A stretch of DNA of 64,000 bases, taken from contig NZ_MJGO01000002.1 of the NCBI RefSeq assembly GCF_001864895.1, positions 1-64,000 on the forward strand, read 5' to 3'. Every line of letters starts with the position of its first letter. Positions within the stretch are counted from its first letter, which is position 1. The DNA comes from Curtobacterium sp. MCBA15_009. Its GTDB lineage: Bacteria > Actinomycetota > Actinomycetes > Actinomycetales > Microbacteriaceae. Position numbers and translations under genes: made by a program. The notes below the pieces were generated by a model that saw only the letters and a list, made by a program, of their open reading frames with translations, did not search any database and was not told where the DNA came from. Positions 1-7,953 of the stretch are shown here, in pieces.

Positions 1-76
1 CGGCGTCTTCTGCTCACTCGCGGACTCGTCGCGTGGTGTTCACGCGGATGTCGGTGGATGGCGGCATGATCGGTGC

Positions 77-652
77 ATGGTCCACCAGCTCCTGACCCCG
101 TCGCAGGAGATCCGAACGGATCGCCTCATGCTCACCGCACTGTCCCCGGCCGACATCGACGACGTGCACGCGCTCTTCTCGGACGCCGGCACCTGGCAGC
201 ACCTGCCGTCGGGGCGGCACGTCGCCCGCAGTTCGAGCGTCGACATGGTGCAGCGGAAGATCGGCGGTCGGGCACGGCACGGGCTGGGGTCGTGGACGGT
301 CCGGACCGCATCGGACCACGCGTTCGTCGGCGTCGGCGGTGTCGACATGACCGCCGGCGGAGTGTGGAACCTCGGGTACCGGCTGGCGCCGGCCGCGTGG
401 GGGCAGGGCTTCGCCTCCGAGATCGCACTCGCCGCCGTCCGGGCCGCTGCCGAGACGGCGTGCGACGTCCCGGTGACGGGGCGCGTGCTCACGAACAACC
501 CCGCCTCGGCCGCGGTGCTCCGTCGAGCCGGGCTGTCCCTCGTGTGGCATGGACCCGCCAGCGTGCGCACCGAGTCCGGCGTCGAGGGCCAGGTCTGGGC
601 GGATCGTGCCCTCTCCGACGCGCAGTTCGCCTGGCTCGTCGCGAACGCCTGA
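77..652 (+). CDS. GNAT family N-acetyltransferase
   Basis: A 191-residue protein opening with the RimJ/RimL-type phrase IRTDRLMLTALSPADIDD, which starts the GNAT fold in acetyltransferases acting on protein N-termini or small amines. The acetyl-CoA loop region reads RLAPAAWGQGFASEIALAAV (about residues 100-119), and a typical C-terminal NPASAAVLRRAGL follows. The ATG at 77 is the only start that keeps the full fold. The acyl acceptor cannot be predicted. It stands alone, upstream of the GntR gene and on the same strand, with a promoter of that gene in between. Family call strong, substrate unknown. Confidence 0.85.
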   Translation: MVHQLLTPSQEIRTDRLMLTALSPADIDDVHALFSDAGTWQHLPSGRHVARSSSVDMVQRKIGGRARHGLGSWTVRTASDHAFVGVGGVDMTAGGVWNLGYRLAPAAWGQGFASEIALAAVRAAAETACDVPVTGRVLTNNPASAAVLRRAGLSLVWHGPASVRTESGVEGQVWADRALSDAQFAWLVANA

Positions 653-686
653 GCACTCACGGCGACGCCGTGCGGTGACACGTGCA

Positions 687-736
687 TTGGCGTTCCCGGC
701 ATCGATCGCTACTGTGATGGGAACTGGTCATGTCCG
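687..736 (+). promoter_or_regulatory. Promoter and dre-like operator of the GntR gene
   Basis: TTGGCG (687-692) and TACTGT (710-715) are separated by 17 bp, a good sigma-70-type promoter. ACTGGTCATGTCCG (723-736) lies over the expected transcription start and matches the left half of the DasR/NagR dre operator (ACTGGTCTAGACCACT is the Streptomyces consensus). A nearly identical site lies between the PTS genes, so autoregulation is the likely meaning. Confidence 0.6.
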
Positions 737-779
737 CGCATGACCACCCCGCAGACCAGCGACGGAGCACGAGGAGCCG

Positions 780-1514
780 ATGACGTCTCACATCACCGAG
801 GGTGCCGAGCCCAAGCACCAGCAACTGCGCCGGATCCTGCTCGACCTGGTGACGACGCGGCTCGCCCCCGGTGCGGCGATCCCGTCCGAGCGGCAGCTCA
901 TCACCGAGTACGGCGTCTCGCGGATCACGGTGCGCGAGGCCCTCGGGCAGCTGGTCAACGAGGGCTACCTCGAGCGAGTCCGCGGCAAGGGCACGTTCGT
1001 GGCGCACCGACCGGTGCAGTCGACCCTCCACCTCGCGTCCTTCACCGAGGAGATGCGCGCGATGGGCCACGTGCCGACGACGGTCGTGCTCGTGCGTGAG
1101 GAACGCGTGCCGCCGAGCGACACGGTCGCGGCGCTGCGACTCGATGCCGAGGCGTCGGCGTACCACGTGAAGCGACTGCGGATGGCCGACGGCGCCCCGG
1201 TGTCGATCGACGACGCCTGGCTCGTGGCCGACGCGTTCCCCGGGTTGCTCGACCACGACCTGTCGGGCTCCGTGTACTCGATCATCGCGACGGCGTACGG
1301 CACGCCGATCGACCGGGCGCAGCAGACCGTGGCGGCGAACCCCGCCGCCGACGACGTCGCGACGCTGCTCGGCACGAAGACGGGTGCTCCGGTGCTCGAG
1401 TTCGACCGGGTGTCCTACGCGGGGGAGCGCCCCGTGGAGCACACCCGGAGCTGGTACCGGTCGGACCGGTACCGGGTGCAGATGGAGGTCACCGCGACCC
1501 CCGCGGTCGCCTGA
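780..1514 (+). CDS. GntR/HutC-family regulator (DasR/NagR-like)
   Basis: A 244-residue regulator with an N-terminal winged helix (about residues 10-75, with PSERQLITEYGVSRITVREA and the wing VRGKGTFV) and a C-terminal UTRA effector domain (about 95-235). This is the architecture of NagR/DasR, which bind phosphorylated amino sugars such as glucosamine-6-phosphate. It faces a split glucose/N-acetylglucosamine-type PTS, and dre-like sites occur at its own promoter and between the PTS genes. GAGGAG precedes ATG 780 by a short spacer. The inferred role is repressor of amino-sugar uptake. The effector is inferred from family and context; whether it is the global DasR orthologue or a local paralogue cannot be decided here. 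Confidence 0.85.
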   Translation: MTSHITEGAEPKHQQLRRILLDLVTTRLAPGAAIPSERQLITEYGVSRITVREALGQLVNEGYLERVRGKGTFVAHRPVQSTLHLASFTEEMRAMGHVPTTVVLVREERVPPSDTVAALRLDAEASAYHVKRLRMADGAPVSIDDAWLVADAFPGLLDHDLSGSVYSIIATAYGTPIDRAQQTVAANPAADDVATLLGTKTGAPVLEFDRVSYAGERPVEHTRSWYRSDRYRVQMEVTATPAVA

Positions 1515-1534
1515 ATCCCCGGCCGGGTACGCGA

Positions 1535-1577
1535 AAGCGACTGTGTGCCGCGAACAGTTCGCGGGACACAGTCGCTT
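1535..1577. terminator. Bidirectional terminator, near-perfect 43-bp palindrome
   Basis: Arms 1535-1555 and 1557-1577 pair at 20 of 21 positions around a single loop base, between the convergent GntR and EIIA genes. It lacks a strong U-run, so termination is inferred from position and stem stability. Confidence 0.7.
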
Positions 1578-1616
1578 CGGCGGGAAGGACCGGGAGGAAA
1601 CCGGGGTGGAGCCGGG

Positions 1617-2069
1617 TCAGACCTCGTACAGGGTGTCGCCGTCGCGCACCGACGTGCCCACCGTGCCCTGGTCGACGGTGTCCGGCGCAGAGCCGAGCAC
1701 GACGACCGGGCAGATCGGCGAGTAGCCGGCCGCACTGATCACCGAGGGGGTGAAGCGGACGACCGGGTCGCCGGCCGTGACCGTCGCGCCCTCGGTGGTG
1801 AGGAGCTCGAAGCCCTCGCCCGAGAGCTTCACGGTGTCGATCCCGACGTGCACCAGGACGTCGGTGCCCGCAGCGCCCTGCAGCGCGAAGGCGTGCGGGT
1901 GCAGCTTGACGATGGTGCCGTCGACCGGGGCGACGGCGGTGATCGCACCCTCGACACCGGTCGGGTCCACCGCGACGCCCGCTCCGACGAGCTGACCGGC
2001 GAACACCGGGTCCGGCACGTCGGCGAGACCGACGACGGGGCCGGCGAAGGGGGTGCGGACGACCGTCAC
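1617..2069 (-). CDS. PTS glucose-family EIIA protein
   Basis: A 150-residue stand-alone EIIA of the Glc family. It carries the phosphoryl-relay histidine in TDVLVHVGIDTVKLSGEGF (about residues 80-98) and the upstream active-site HPHAFAL. It takes phosphate from HPr and passes it to the EIIB encoded just upstream; the start ATG overlaps the EIIB stop as ATGA, implying translational coupling. In most bacteria the A domain is fused to B or C or encoded as crr. Here A and B are separate small proteins, divergent from EIIC. In some actinobacteria such an EIIA serves several permeases, so its use may be wider than this locus. Confidence 0.9.
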   Translation of the reverse strand: MTVVRTPFAGPVVGLADVPDPVFAGQLVGAGVAVDPTGVEGAITAVAPVDGTIVKLHPHAFALQGAAGTDVLVHVGIDTVKLSGEGFELLTTEGATVTAGDPVVRFTPSVISAAGYSPICPVVVLGSAPDTVDQGTVGTSVRDGDTLYEV

Positions 2070-2302
2070 AGTTCGTCCTGGATGTCCTGCGCGAGGTTGT
2101 CGGCGACCGTGCCGACGATGACCTGCCAGCCGGTGCCGCCGCCGACGACCGCCTGGGCGCCCGCAGCCTGCAGTGCGGCCTTGTCGACGAGGTCGCCGTC
2201 CTCGACCTCGACGCGGAGGCGCGTGATGCAGCCCTCGACCTCTTCGATGTTGTCGGCACCGCCGAGCGCGGCGATGATGTCGGCTGCCTTGATGTCGGCC
2301 AT
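2066..2302 (-). CDS. PTS glucose-family EIIB protein
   Basis: A 78-residue domain of standard EIIB-Glc length. The phosphorylated cysteine lies in EGCITRLRVEVED (about residues 24-36), the family signature C-I-T-R-L-R. It accepts phosphate from EIIA and phosphorylates sugar carried by EIIC. A clear GAGGAGG lies just upstream of ATG 2302. It is the first gene of the leftward EIIB-EIIA pair and shares the control region 2303-2480 with EIIC. Sugar specificity (glucose or N-acetylglucosamine) cannot be read from EIIB alone. Confidence 0.9.
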   Translation of the reverse strand: MADIKAADIIAALGGADNIEEVEGCITRLRVEVEDGDLVDKAALQAAGAQAVVGGGTGWQVIVGTVADNLAQDIQDEL

Positions 2303-2369
2303 CGTTTCCTCCTCGTTAAGGGTTTTCGTACCAGGTTGACACGGGACCGGTCTCGGATCAGACTACGGA

Positions 2370-2385
2370 ACTGGTCATGACCGGA
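2370..2385. promoter_or_regulatory. dre-like operator between divergent PTS genes
   Basis: ACTGGTCATGACCGGA contains the perfect palindrome GGTCATGACC (2373-2382) and matches the dre consensus in its ACTGGTC...GACC framework. It sits between EIIB (leftward) and EIIC (rightward), placed to control both. The same half-site occurs at 723-736. Confidence 0.65.
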
Positions 2386-2480
2386 CAGGACCGGGCCTGG
2401 CGACACCGCCGAGGTTACCTGCGCCGGCTGCGCGACTCAACTCACCCCGACAGCTCCACCCGATGACGAGAGGAACTCCG

Positions 2481-3746
2481 ATGAGCGCCACCACTGCCAC
2501 GGACGTGCCGGAGAAGAAGAAGCCGAAGAAGCAGTCCAGGCTCTTCGCACAAGCCCAGCGGCTCGGCCGGAGTCTGCTCCTGCCGATCGCGGTCATGCCC
2601 GCTGCGGGTATCCTGCTCCGCCTCGGTCAGGCCGACATGCTCGGTGCGATCCCCGGCTTCGACAAGGGTGCGACGATCATCGCCGCCGCGGGCAACGGCG
2701 TCTTCACGTGGCTGCCGCTCCTGTTCGCGGTCGGCATCGCGATCGGGTGGGCCAAGAAGTCCGACGGCACGACCGCGCTCGCGGCCGTCGTCGGGTACAT
2801 GGTCATGTACCAGGTGTTCGCGGCCATGTCCCCGATCGTCCTCGCGGGGGTGAAGGACGCGAACGGCGACCAGGCCACCATCAACTTCGGCGTCCTCGGT
2901 GGCATCGTGATGGGTCTCGTCTCCGCGGTGCTGTGGGAGCGGTTCCACCGGACGAAGATGCCCGACTTCCTCGGCTTCTTCTCGGGTCGCCGTCTCGTCC
3001 CGATCCTCACGGCGGTCGCCGGTCTGCTCATCGCCGTCGTCATGTCGTTCTTCTACCGCTACTTCGACATCGCGCTGACCGCAGCCGGCACCGCCGTTGC
3101 GGACAACGCCGTGATCGGTGGCGGCATCTTCGGGTTCGTCAACCGCATGCTCATCCCGATCGGTCTGCACCAGCTGCTCAACTTCTTCCCGTGGTTCCAG
3201 CTCGGCAGCTTCACGACCGGCGGCGTCACCTACCACGGTGACATCGCGCGCTTCCTCGCGGGCGACCCGACGGCCGGCATCTTCCAGACCGGCTTCTTCC
3301 CGATCATGATGTTCGCGCTGCCCGCCGGTGCCCTGGCGATCTGGCGCAACGCCAAGCCGCAGAACCGCAAGCTCGTCGGCGGCATCATGATCTCCGCCGC
3401 GCTCACCTCGTTCGTCACGGGCATCACCGAGCCGCTCGAGTACTCGTTCATGTTCGTGGCGTTCCCGCTGTACATCATCCACGCGCTGCTCACCGGCACG
3501 TCGCTCGCCCTCGTGAACGCGCTCGGGATCCACGACGGCTTCTCGTTCTCGGCCGGTGCGATCGACTACGTGCTCAACTTCGGCAAGGCGGACGGGGCGA
3601 TCTGGCTCATCCCGATCGGCCTCGGCTACGCGGCGGTCTACTACTTCCTGTTCAGCTTCGTGATCAAGAAGTGGAACCTCCGCACGCCCGGGCGTGAAGA
3701 GGACACGATCGCCGAGAACACGATCGACGCGGCCACCAAGCCGTAG
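2481..3746 (+). CDS. PTS EIIC sugar permease, glucose/GlcNAc family
   Basis: The integral-membrane transport subunit, about 421 residues and roughly ten membrane segments. It has the EIIC-Glc hallmarks MPAAGILLRLGQ near the N-terminus, GLHQLLNFFPW in the middle and the ITEPLEYSFMF loop (about residues 314-324) that contributes to sugar binding. An ATG at 2463 is also in frame, but GAGAGGA (2468-2474) lies after that codon and seven bases before ATG 2481, so 2481 is chosen. It has no fused A or B domain, consistent with separate EIIA and EIIB across the control region. With the DasR/NagR-like regulator nearby, N-acetylglucosamine is the favoured substrate; glucose is the alternative. Confidence 0.88.
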   Translation: MSATTATDVPEKKKPKKQSRLFAQAQRLGRSLLLPIAVMPAAGILLRLGQADMLGAIPGFDKGATIIAAAGNGVFTWLPLLFAVGIAIGWAKKSDGTTALAAVVGYMVMYQVFAAMSPIVLAGVKDANGDQATINFGVLGGIVMGLVSAVLWERFHRTKMPDFLGFFSGRRLVPILTAVAGLLIAVVMSFFYRYFDIALTAAGTAVADNAVIGGGIFGFVNRMLIPIGLHQLLNFFPWFQLGSFTTGGVTYHGDIARFLAGDPTAGIFQTGFFPIMMFALPAGALAIWRNAKPQNRKLVGGIMISAALTSFVTGITEPLEYSFMFVAFPLYIIHALLTGTSLALVNALGIHDGFSFSAGAIDYVLNFGKADGAIWLIPIGLGYAAVYYFLFSFVIKKWNLRTPGREEDTIAENTIDAATKP

Positions 3747-3758
3747 ACGTCACCACGT

Positions 3759-3806
3759 GACGGACGGGAGGCTCGGTGCCAGCTGGCACCGGGCCTCCCG
3801 TCCGTC
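3759..3806 (+). terminator. Terminator, 48-bp GGGAGGC-type palindrome
   Basis: Two 22-base arms around AGCT with one mismatch, just after EIIC. The sequence is nearly the same as the 48-bp palindrome at 21858-21905 and belongs to the GGGAGGC/GCCTCCC hairpin family spread through the window. Confidence 0.75.
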
Positions 3807-3819
3807 CGTGCGCACGTTC

Positions 3820-3925
3820 CTTCCCATCGCGCGTGGCGTAGGAAGCCGAATCGCGCGTAGGTGGCCAGAACTTCGGCCTCACCACGCGCGGAACCGCTCA
3901 CCATGCGCGGAACAGCACCCCGGGC
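3820..3925. repeat. REP-like repeat unit (CGCGCGTAGG / CGCGCGGAAC)
   Basis: This intergenic stretch carries TCGCGCGTAGG followed by two inverted cores CCACGCGCGGAAC and CCATGCGCGGAAC, preceded by a CCCATCGCGCG phrase. The same order of motifs makes up the 187-bp tandem units at 16593-17100 and the block at 18455-18600, so it is a dispersed single copy of that family. Confidence 0.75.
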
Positions 3926-3937
3926 GCTGGGTTGGTT

Positions 3938-3967
3938 TTGACAATCGTTATCAGGAAGCAGTAGCGT
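3938..3967 (+). promoter_or_regulatory. Zinc-uptake promoter with overlapping Zur box
   Basis: TTGACA (3938-3943), an 18-bp spacer and TAGCGT (3962-3967) form a strong promoter. TAGCGT ends seven bases before ATG 3975, so the transcript is probably leaderless. TGACAATCGTTATCA (3939-3953) fits the Zur pattern TGAnAAnnnTTnTCA exactly and covers the -35, so zinc-loaded Zur would block polymerase binding. Confidence 0.8.
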
Positions 3968-3974
3968 CGGGGGC

Positions 3975-4889
3975 ATGCAGAAGCGCCTCCTCGCCCTCCC
4001 GCTCGTCGCCGGTGCCGCCGCACTCGCCCTGGCCGGGTGTGCGTCCTCCTCGACGTCCGGAGACGCCGGTGACGGCGACGGGAAGATCGCCGTCGTCGCC
4101 TCGACCAACGTCTACGGCTCGATCGTCGAGTCCATCGGCGGGGACCACGTGTCGGTCACGAGCATCCTCGACGACCCGTCGCAGGACCCGCACTCGTTCG
4201 AGTCGAGCGCCCGCACCCAGCTCGCCGTGTCGAAGGCCGACCTGCTCATCGAGAACGGTGGCGGCTACGACGACTTCATGACCACGCTCGCAGACGCCTC
4301 GGACACGAAGGCCGACACGATCAACGTCGTGGAGCTGTCCGGTCTCGACCAGGGTGGCGACGCGGAGTTCAACGAGCACGTGTTCTACAGCTACCCGACG
4401 ATGGTGAAGCTCGTGGCCGACGTCACGAAGCGCCTCTCCGCGCTCGACGACGGGGAGCAGGACACGTTCGAGCGGAACGCCGACGCGCTCACCACGAAGC
4501 TGCAGGACCTCGAGTCGCAGACGGCCGACCTCAAGAAGCAGTACGACGGCGACGCCGTGGCCTACACGGAGCCGGTGCCGGGGTACCTGTTCGACGCGAT
4601 CGGCCTCGACAACGAGACGCCGGAGGACTTCGCCGAGGCGATCGAGGAGGACGACGACGTCCCCCCGGCGGCGCTCCGCGACACCCTCGCACTGTTCACC
4701 TCGGGTGACGTGAAGCTGCTCGCCTACAACGACCAGACGTCGAGCCCGGAGACCGAACAGGTCAAGCAGGCGGCCGAGGACGCCGACGTCCCGGTGGTCG
4801 GTGTCACGGAAACGCTCCCCGAGGGGCAGGATTACGTCTCGTGGCAGCAGGCGAACATCGACGCGGTGCAGGCGGCACTCCAGAAGTGA
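3975..4889 (+). CDS. znuA: Zinc/metal ABC transporter substrate-binding lipoprotein
   Basis: A 304-residue TroA/ZnuA-family binding protein. The signal peptide ends in lipobox LAGC with Cys22, so it is a membrane-anchored lipoprotein. Metal-ligand phrases include DDPSQDPHSFESS (about residues 57-69) and a histidine in NEHVFYSYP (about 135-143). It captures a divalent metal, most likely Zn2+ given the Zur box at its promoter and the Zur-type gene closing the operon. The next gene starts inside its stop codon (GTGA). It lacks the long His-rich loop of some ZnuA proteins. Manganese is the alternative metal, but the operator argues for zinc. Confidence 0.88.
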   Translation: MQKRLLALPLVAGAAALALAGCASSSTSGDAGDGDGKIAVVASTNVYGSIVESIGGDHVSVTSILDDPSQDPHSFESSARTQLAVSKADLLIENGGGYDDFMTTLADASDTKADTINVVELSGLDQGGDAEFNEHVFYSYPTMVKLVADVTKRLSALDDGEQDTFERNADALTTKLQDLESQTADLKKQYDGDAVAYTEPVPGYLFDAIGLDNETPEDFAEAIEEDDDVPPAALRDTLALFTSGDVKLLAYNDQTSSPETEQVKQAAEDADVPVVGVTETLPEGQDYVSWQQANIDAVQAALQK

Positions 4890-5779
4890 CGACCACGACC
4901 GCACCAGCGGAGACCGACGGCCCGGCGACCACCACGGTGGACGACCGGGCCACCGGCCGTCCGGTCCTGACGCTCCGCGACGCCGGGCTGTCGTACGGCG
5001 CGCGGCGGCTCTGGGACCACCTCGACCTCGACGTCGCCCCGGGCGAGTTCGTGGCCGTACTCGGTCCGAACGGTGCCGGCAAGACGTCGCTGCTCCGGAC
5101 CGTGCTCGGGCAGCAGCGGCTGACGAGCGGCACGATGTCGTTCCTCGGCCAGCCGGTCGGCCGTGGCCACCGCCGCATCGGGTACATTCCGCAGCAGCGC
5201 CTGATGGAGTCCGGCACCCCGCTCCGCGCACGCGACATGGTGGCGCAGGGCGTGACCGGGCACCGCTGGGGCGTCCTGCCGGCGTCCCGGGCCGACCGCG
5301 CCCGCGTGGACCGGATCCTCGACGAGGTCGGCGCCACCGGCTTCGCCGACGCGCCCGTCGCGGAGCTCTCCGGCGGCGAGCAGCAGCGCACCCGCGTCGG
5401 GCAGGCGATCGCCGCCGACCCGGCACTGCTGCTGTGCGACGAACCGCTCATCTCGCTCGACCTGCGGCACCAGCGCGGCGTCACCGAGCTCATCGACCGC
5501 CAGCGCCGCCAGCAGGGCGCGGCCGTGCTGTTCGTCACGCACGACGTCAACCCGATCCTCGACGTCGTCGACCGCGTGCTCTACATCGCCGGCGGACGCT
5601 TCCGCATCGGCGCGCCCGACGAGGTGCTGCGCGCCGACGTCCTGAGTGACCTGTACGGCACGCCCGTCGACGTCGTCCGCACGATGGGGCGCATCGTCAT
5701 CGTCGGCGCCAACGACGCGCACGACCACCACTGCGACCCCGACCCGCACGCGCCGGCGTCGGACGAGGGACGGATCTGA
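4886..5779 (+). CDS. znuC: Zinc/metal ABC transporter ATP-binding protein
   Basis: A 297-residue ATPase with Walker A GPNGAGKTS (about residues 68-76), signature LSGGEQQRTRVGQA, Walker B LLLCDEPLISLDLRHQ and switch His in FVTHDVNPI. GTG 4886 is chosen because it overlaps the znuA stop as GTGA; a more upstream in-frame ATG would lie deep inside znuA. It powers uptake through the permease that follows, whose ATG overlaps this gene's stop codon. The first 30 residues are low-complexity T/A/P. The tail contains a short His-rich stretch (NDAHDHHCDPDPH) that might bind metal. Confidence 0.88.
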   Translation: MTTTTAPAETDGPATTTVDDRATGRPVLTLRDAGLSYGARRLWDHLDLDVAPGEFVAVLGPNGAGKTSLLRTVLGQQRLTSGTMSFLGQPVGRGHRRIGYIPQQRLMESGTPLRARDMVAQGVTGHRWGVLPASRADRARVDRILDEVGATGFADAPVAELSGGEQQRTRVGQAIAADPALLLCDEPLISLDLRHQRGVTELIDRQRRQQGAAVLFVTHDVNPILDVVDRVLYIAGGRFRIGAPDEVLRADVLSDLYGTPVDVVRTMGRIVIVGANDAHDHHCDPDPHAPASDEGRI

Positions 5780-6726
5780 TGGACCTGCTGTCGACCGTCT
5801 TCTCGTTCCAGGACTACGGCGAGCTGCTCGTGCTCGTGCAGAACTCGATCTGGGCCGGCGCGGTGCTCGGCATCGTCGGCGGGCTCATCGGGCCGTTCGT
5901 CGTCGCCCGCAACCTGCCGTTCGCCGTGCACGGCATCTCGGAGCTGTCCTTCGCCGGGGCGAGCGCATCGCTGCTGCTCGGCGTCAACGTCGTCTCCGGC
6001 TCGCTGGTCGGGTCGGTCGTCGCGGCGCTGCTCATCGGGCTGCTCGGCTCGCGGGCGCGCGACCGGAACTCGATCATCGCCGTGCTCATGCCCTTCGGGC
6101 TCGGCCTCGGGATCCTCTGCCTGGCGCTCTACAAGGGCCGGGCCGCGAACAAGTTCGGGCTGCTCACCGGGCAGATCGTCTCGGTGGACAACCCCCAGCT
6201 GACCTTCCTCGTCGTCGTCGCGGCGGTCGTCGTGGCGACCCTGCTCGTCATCTGGCGCCCGCTCATGTTCGCGTCGGTGGACCCCGACGTCGCGGCCGCC
6301 GCGGGCATCCCGGTGCGCACGCTGGCGATCGTGTTCATGCTCGTGCTCGGGCTGGCGACGGCGGTGTCCGTGCAGATCGTGGGTGCACTGCTCGTGCTCT
6401 CGCTCCTCGTCACCCCCGCGGCCGCGGCCCTGCGGCTCAGCTCGCACCCGGTCGTCGTCCCCGTGCTGTCGACGGTGTTCGCCGTGGTGTCGGTCGTCGG
6501 TGGCATCCTGCTCGCACTCGGGGGCGGGTTGCCGATCAGCCCCTACGTGACGACGATCTCGTTCGCGATCTGGGTCGTGTGCCGGATCGTCGGCGCGCGG
6601 CACGACCGCCGTGGGCGCGACCGAACGGCCGGCCGCGACCGCCGTGGCGGGGGTGCGCCGGGCCTCCCGTCCGGGGCGAGCGGAACCGGAACGTCAGCCG
6701 AAACGAAGGTGGGTGCGTCAGCATGA
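5779..6726 (+). CDS. znuB: Zinc/metal ABC transporter permease
   Basis: A 315-residue ABC-3 family permease with about eight or nine membrane helices. It includes the family phrases NLPFAVHGISELSFAGASAS and LLVLSLLVTPAAAA. It forms the channel used with the preceding ATPase and lipoprotein. Start and stop overlap the neighbours (TGATGG and ATGA), so the four genes form one tightly coupled operon. The last 40 residues after the final helix are a Gly/Arg-rich tail encoded partly by the sequence CCGGGCCTCCCGTCC, one arm of the hairpin element found between many genes here. That tail is probably dispensable. Confidence 0.87.
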   Translation: MDLLSTVFSFQDYGELLVLVQNSIWAGAVLGIVGGLIGPFVVARNLPFAVHGISELSFAGASASLLLGVNVVSGSLVGSVVAALLIGLLGSRARDRNSIIAVLMPFGLGLGILCLALYKGRAANKFGLLTGQIVSVDNPQLTFLVVVAAVVVATLLVIWRPLMFASVDPDVAAAAGIPVRTLAIVFMLVLGLATAVSVQIVGALLVLSLLVTPAAAALRLSSHPVVVPVLSTVFAVVSVVGGILLALGGGLPISPYVTTISFAIWVVCRIVGARHDRRGRDRTAGRDRRGGGAPGLPSGASGTGTSAETKVGASA

Positions 6727-7148
6727 ACGCCGTGCAGAAGGTCAAGCGGAACACGTGGCAGCGCGAAGCGGTGCGCGGCGCCCTCGACTCCACCGAGGGC
6801 TTCGTCAGCGCGCAGGCGCTGCACCAGCACCTGCGGGACGAGGGCTCCACGATCGGCCTCGCCACCGTCTACCGGGCCCTCGCCGACCTGGCGACCGAGG
6901 GTGACGCCGACTCGCTCCAGCAGGACGGCGAGTCGCTCTACCGGGCGTGCACCACCGACACCCACCACCACCACCTCATCTGCCGGAACTGCGGACGCAC
7001 CGTCGAGATCGAGGCGGCCCCGGTCGAGCAGTGGGCGCAGGACGTCGCCGCCGCGAACGGGTTCACCAACGCCAGTCACGTCGTCGACGTCTTCGGCGAG
7101 TGCGCGGTGTGCACGGCGGCACGCACGGCACCGGCCGGCGGCGAGTAA
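6723..7148 (+). CDS. zur: Fur-family metalloregulator, Zur-like
   Basis: A 141-residue Fur-family repressor. The N-terminal winged helix includes GLATVYRALADLA (about residues 44-56). The dimerisation domain starts with the metal site HHHHLICRNCGRTVEIE, and a second cysteine pair lies in FGECAVC, together the structural zinc CxxC pairs of the family. It overlaps the znuB stop (ATGA) and is the last gene of the operon. Its likely target is the Zur box at 3939-3953, giving zinc-dependent feedback on its own operon. Zur is preferred over Fur or Mur from context. Cys-free ribosomal protein genes lie 1.2 kb downstream. Confidence 0.87.
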   Translation: MNAVQKVKRNTWQREAVRGALDSTEGFVSAQALHQHLRDEGSTIGLATVYRALADLATEGDADSLQQDGESLYRACTTDTHHHHLICRNCGRTVEIEAAPVEQWAQDVAAANGFTNASHVVDVFGECAVCTAARTAPAGGE

Positions 7149-7151
7149 CCT
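7146..7151 (+). promoter_or_regulatory. -10 box overlapping the zur stop codon
   Basis: TAACCT begins with the TAA stop of zur and ends seven bases before ATG 7159, the spacing expected for a leaderless start. The hydrolase gene can therefore be transcribed separately from the zinc operon. Confidence 0.5.
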
Positions 7152-7158
7152 CCGCGCC

Positions 7159-7842
7159 ATGCACGTCATCCTGGTCCCCGGGTTCTGGCTCGACGCGAGC
7201 GCGTGGGACGAGGTCGCCCCACTGCTGCTGCAGGCCGGCCACACGGTCGAGGCCGTCACCCGCGACGGCGACACCCTGGACGAGCAGGTCGCCTCGCTCG
7301 TGGCGCGGCTCGACGACGTCGCCAGCCCGGAGGAGCCGGTCGTGCTCGCCGGGCACTCCGGGGCGGGGCCGATCGCGTACATGGCCGCCGACCAGCGACC
7401 CTCGCTCGTCGCGCACCTGCTCTACGTCGACACGTTCCCCGGGCCGGCCGGCGGCTGCGTGAACGACGAGCTGCCCGTCGTCGACGGTGTCGTGCCGCTG
7501 CCGTCGTGGGACGTCTGGGAGCCGGCGACGCTGCGCGGGATGACCCCGGCCCTCCGCGAGGCCTTCGAGCACCGGGCGATCCCGGAGCCGGCGGCGGTGC
7601 CGTCGGACCGGTTCCACTACGCCGACGCGGCCCGGCACACGATCCCGGCGACCGTCATCACGTGCGAGATCCCCGCGACCGAGCTCGCCACGATGGTGGC
7701 CGACCACCAGGTCTGGGCCGAGGAGCTCGTCGCGACCGAGGAACTCGAGATCCTCGGGCTCGACACCGGGCACTGGCCGATGTTCTCGGCGCCGCACGAG
7801 CTCGGCGAGCTCATGGTCCGCGCCCTCGCCGCACGGGGGTAG
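7159..7842 (+). CDS. Alpha/beta hydrolase
   Basis: A 227-residue hydrolase of the alpha/beta fold. The N-terminal strand MHVILVPGFWLDASAWDEV carries the oxyanion-region motif. The nucleophile elbow is GHSGAG (serine near residue 72), and a C-terminal GHWPMFS supplies the catalytic histidine (near 202). An acidic residue between them should complete the triad. Family length is normal and there is no signal peptide. The substrate (ester, lactone or amide) is not predictable. It lies just after zur but has its own candidate leaderless promoter, so a zinc role is not implied. Confidence 0.85.
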   Translation: MHVILVPGFWLDASAWDEVAPLLLQAGHTVEAVTRDGDTLDEQVASLVARLDDVASPEEPVVLAGHSGAGPIAYMAADQRPSLVAHLLYVDTFPGPAGGCVNDELPVVDGVVPLPSWDVWEPATLRGMTPALREAFEHRAIPEPAAVPSDRFHYADAARHTIPATVITCEIPATELATMVADHQVWAEELVATEELEILGLDTGHWPMFSAPHELGELMVRALAARG

Positions 7843-7872
7843 GGCGCGCGGCGCGCGGCGCGCGGCGCGCGC
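7843..7872. repeat. GCGCGCG low-complexity run
   Basis: About four tandem copies of a GCGCGCG-type heptamer lie directly after the hydrolase stop. The gap on to 8376 (534 bases, no gene) otherwise holds C-rich sequence, the hairpin at 7954-8004 and the rpmB promoter and leader. Confidence 0.6.
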
Positions 7873-7953
7873 CTGCGTCCGCCGCGGTGCCCGCGGCCGC
7901 TCGAGCCCGCTCGCACCCGTCCGAGCCCGCTCGCGCCCGCCCGCGCCCACTTG

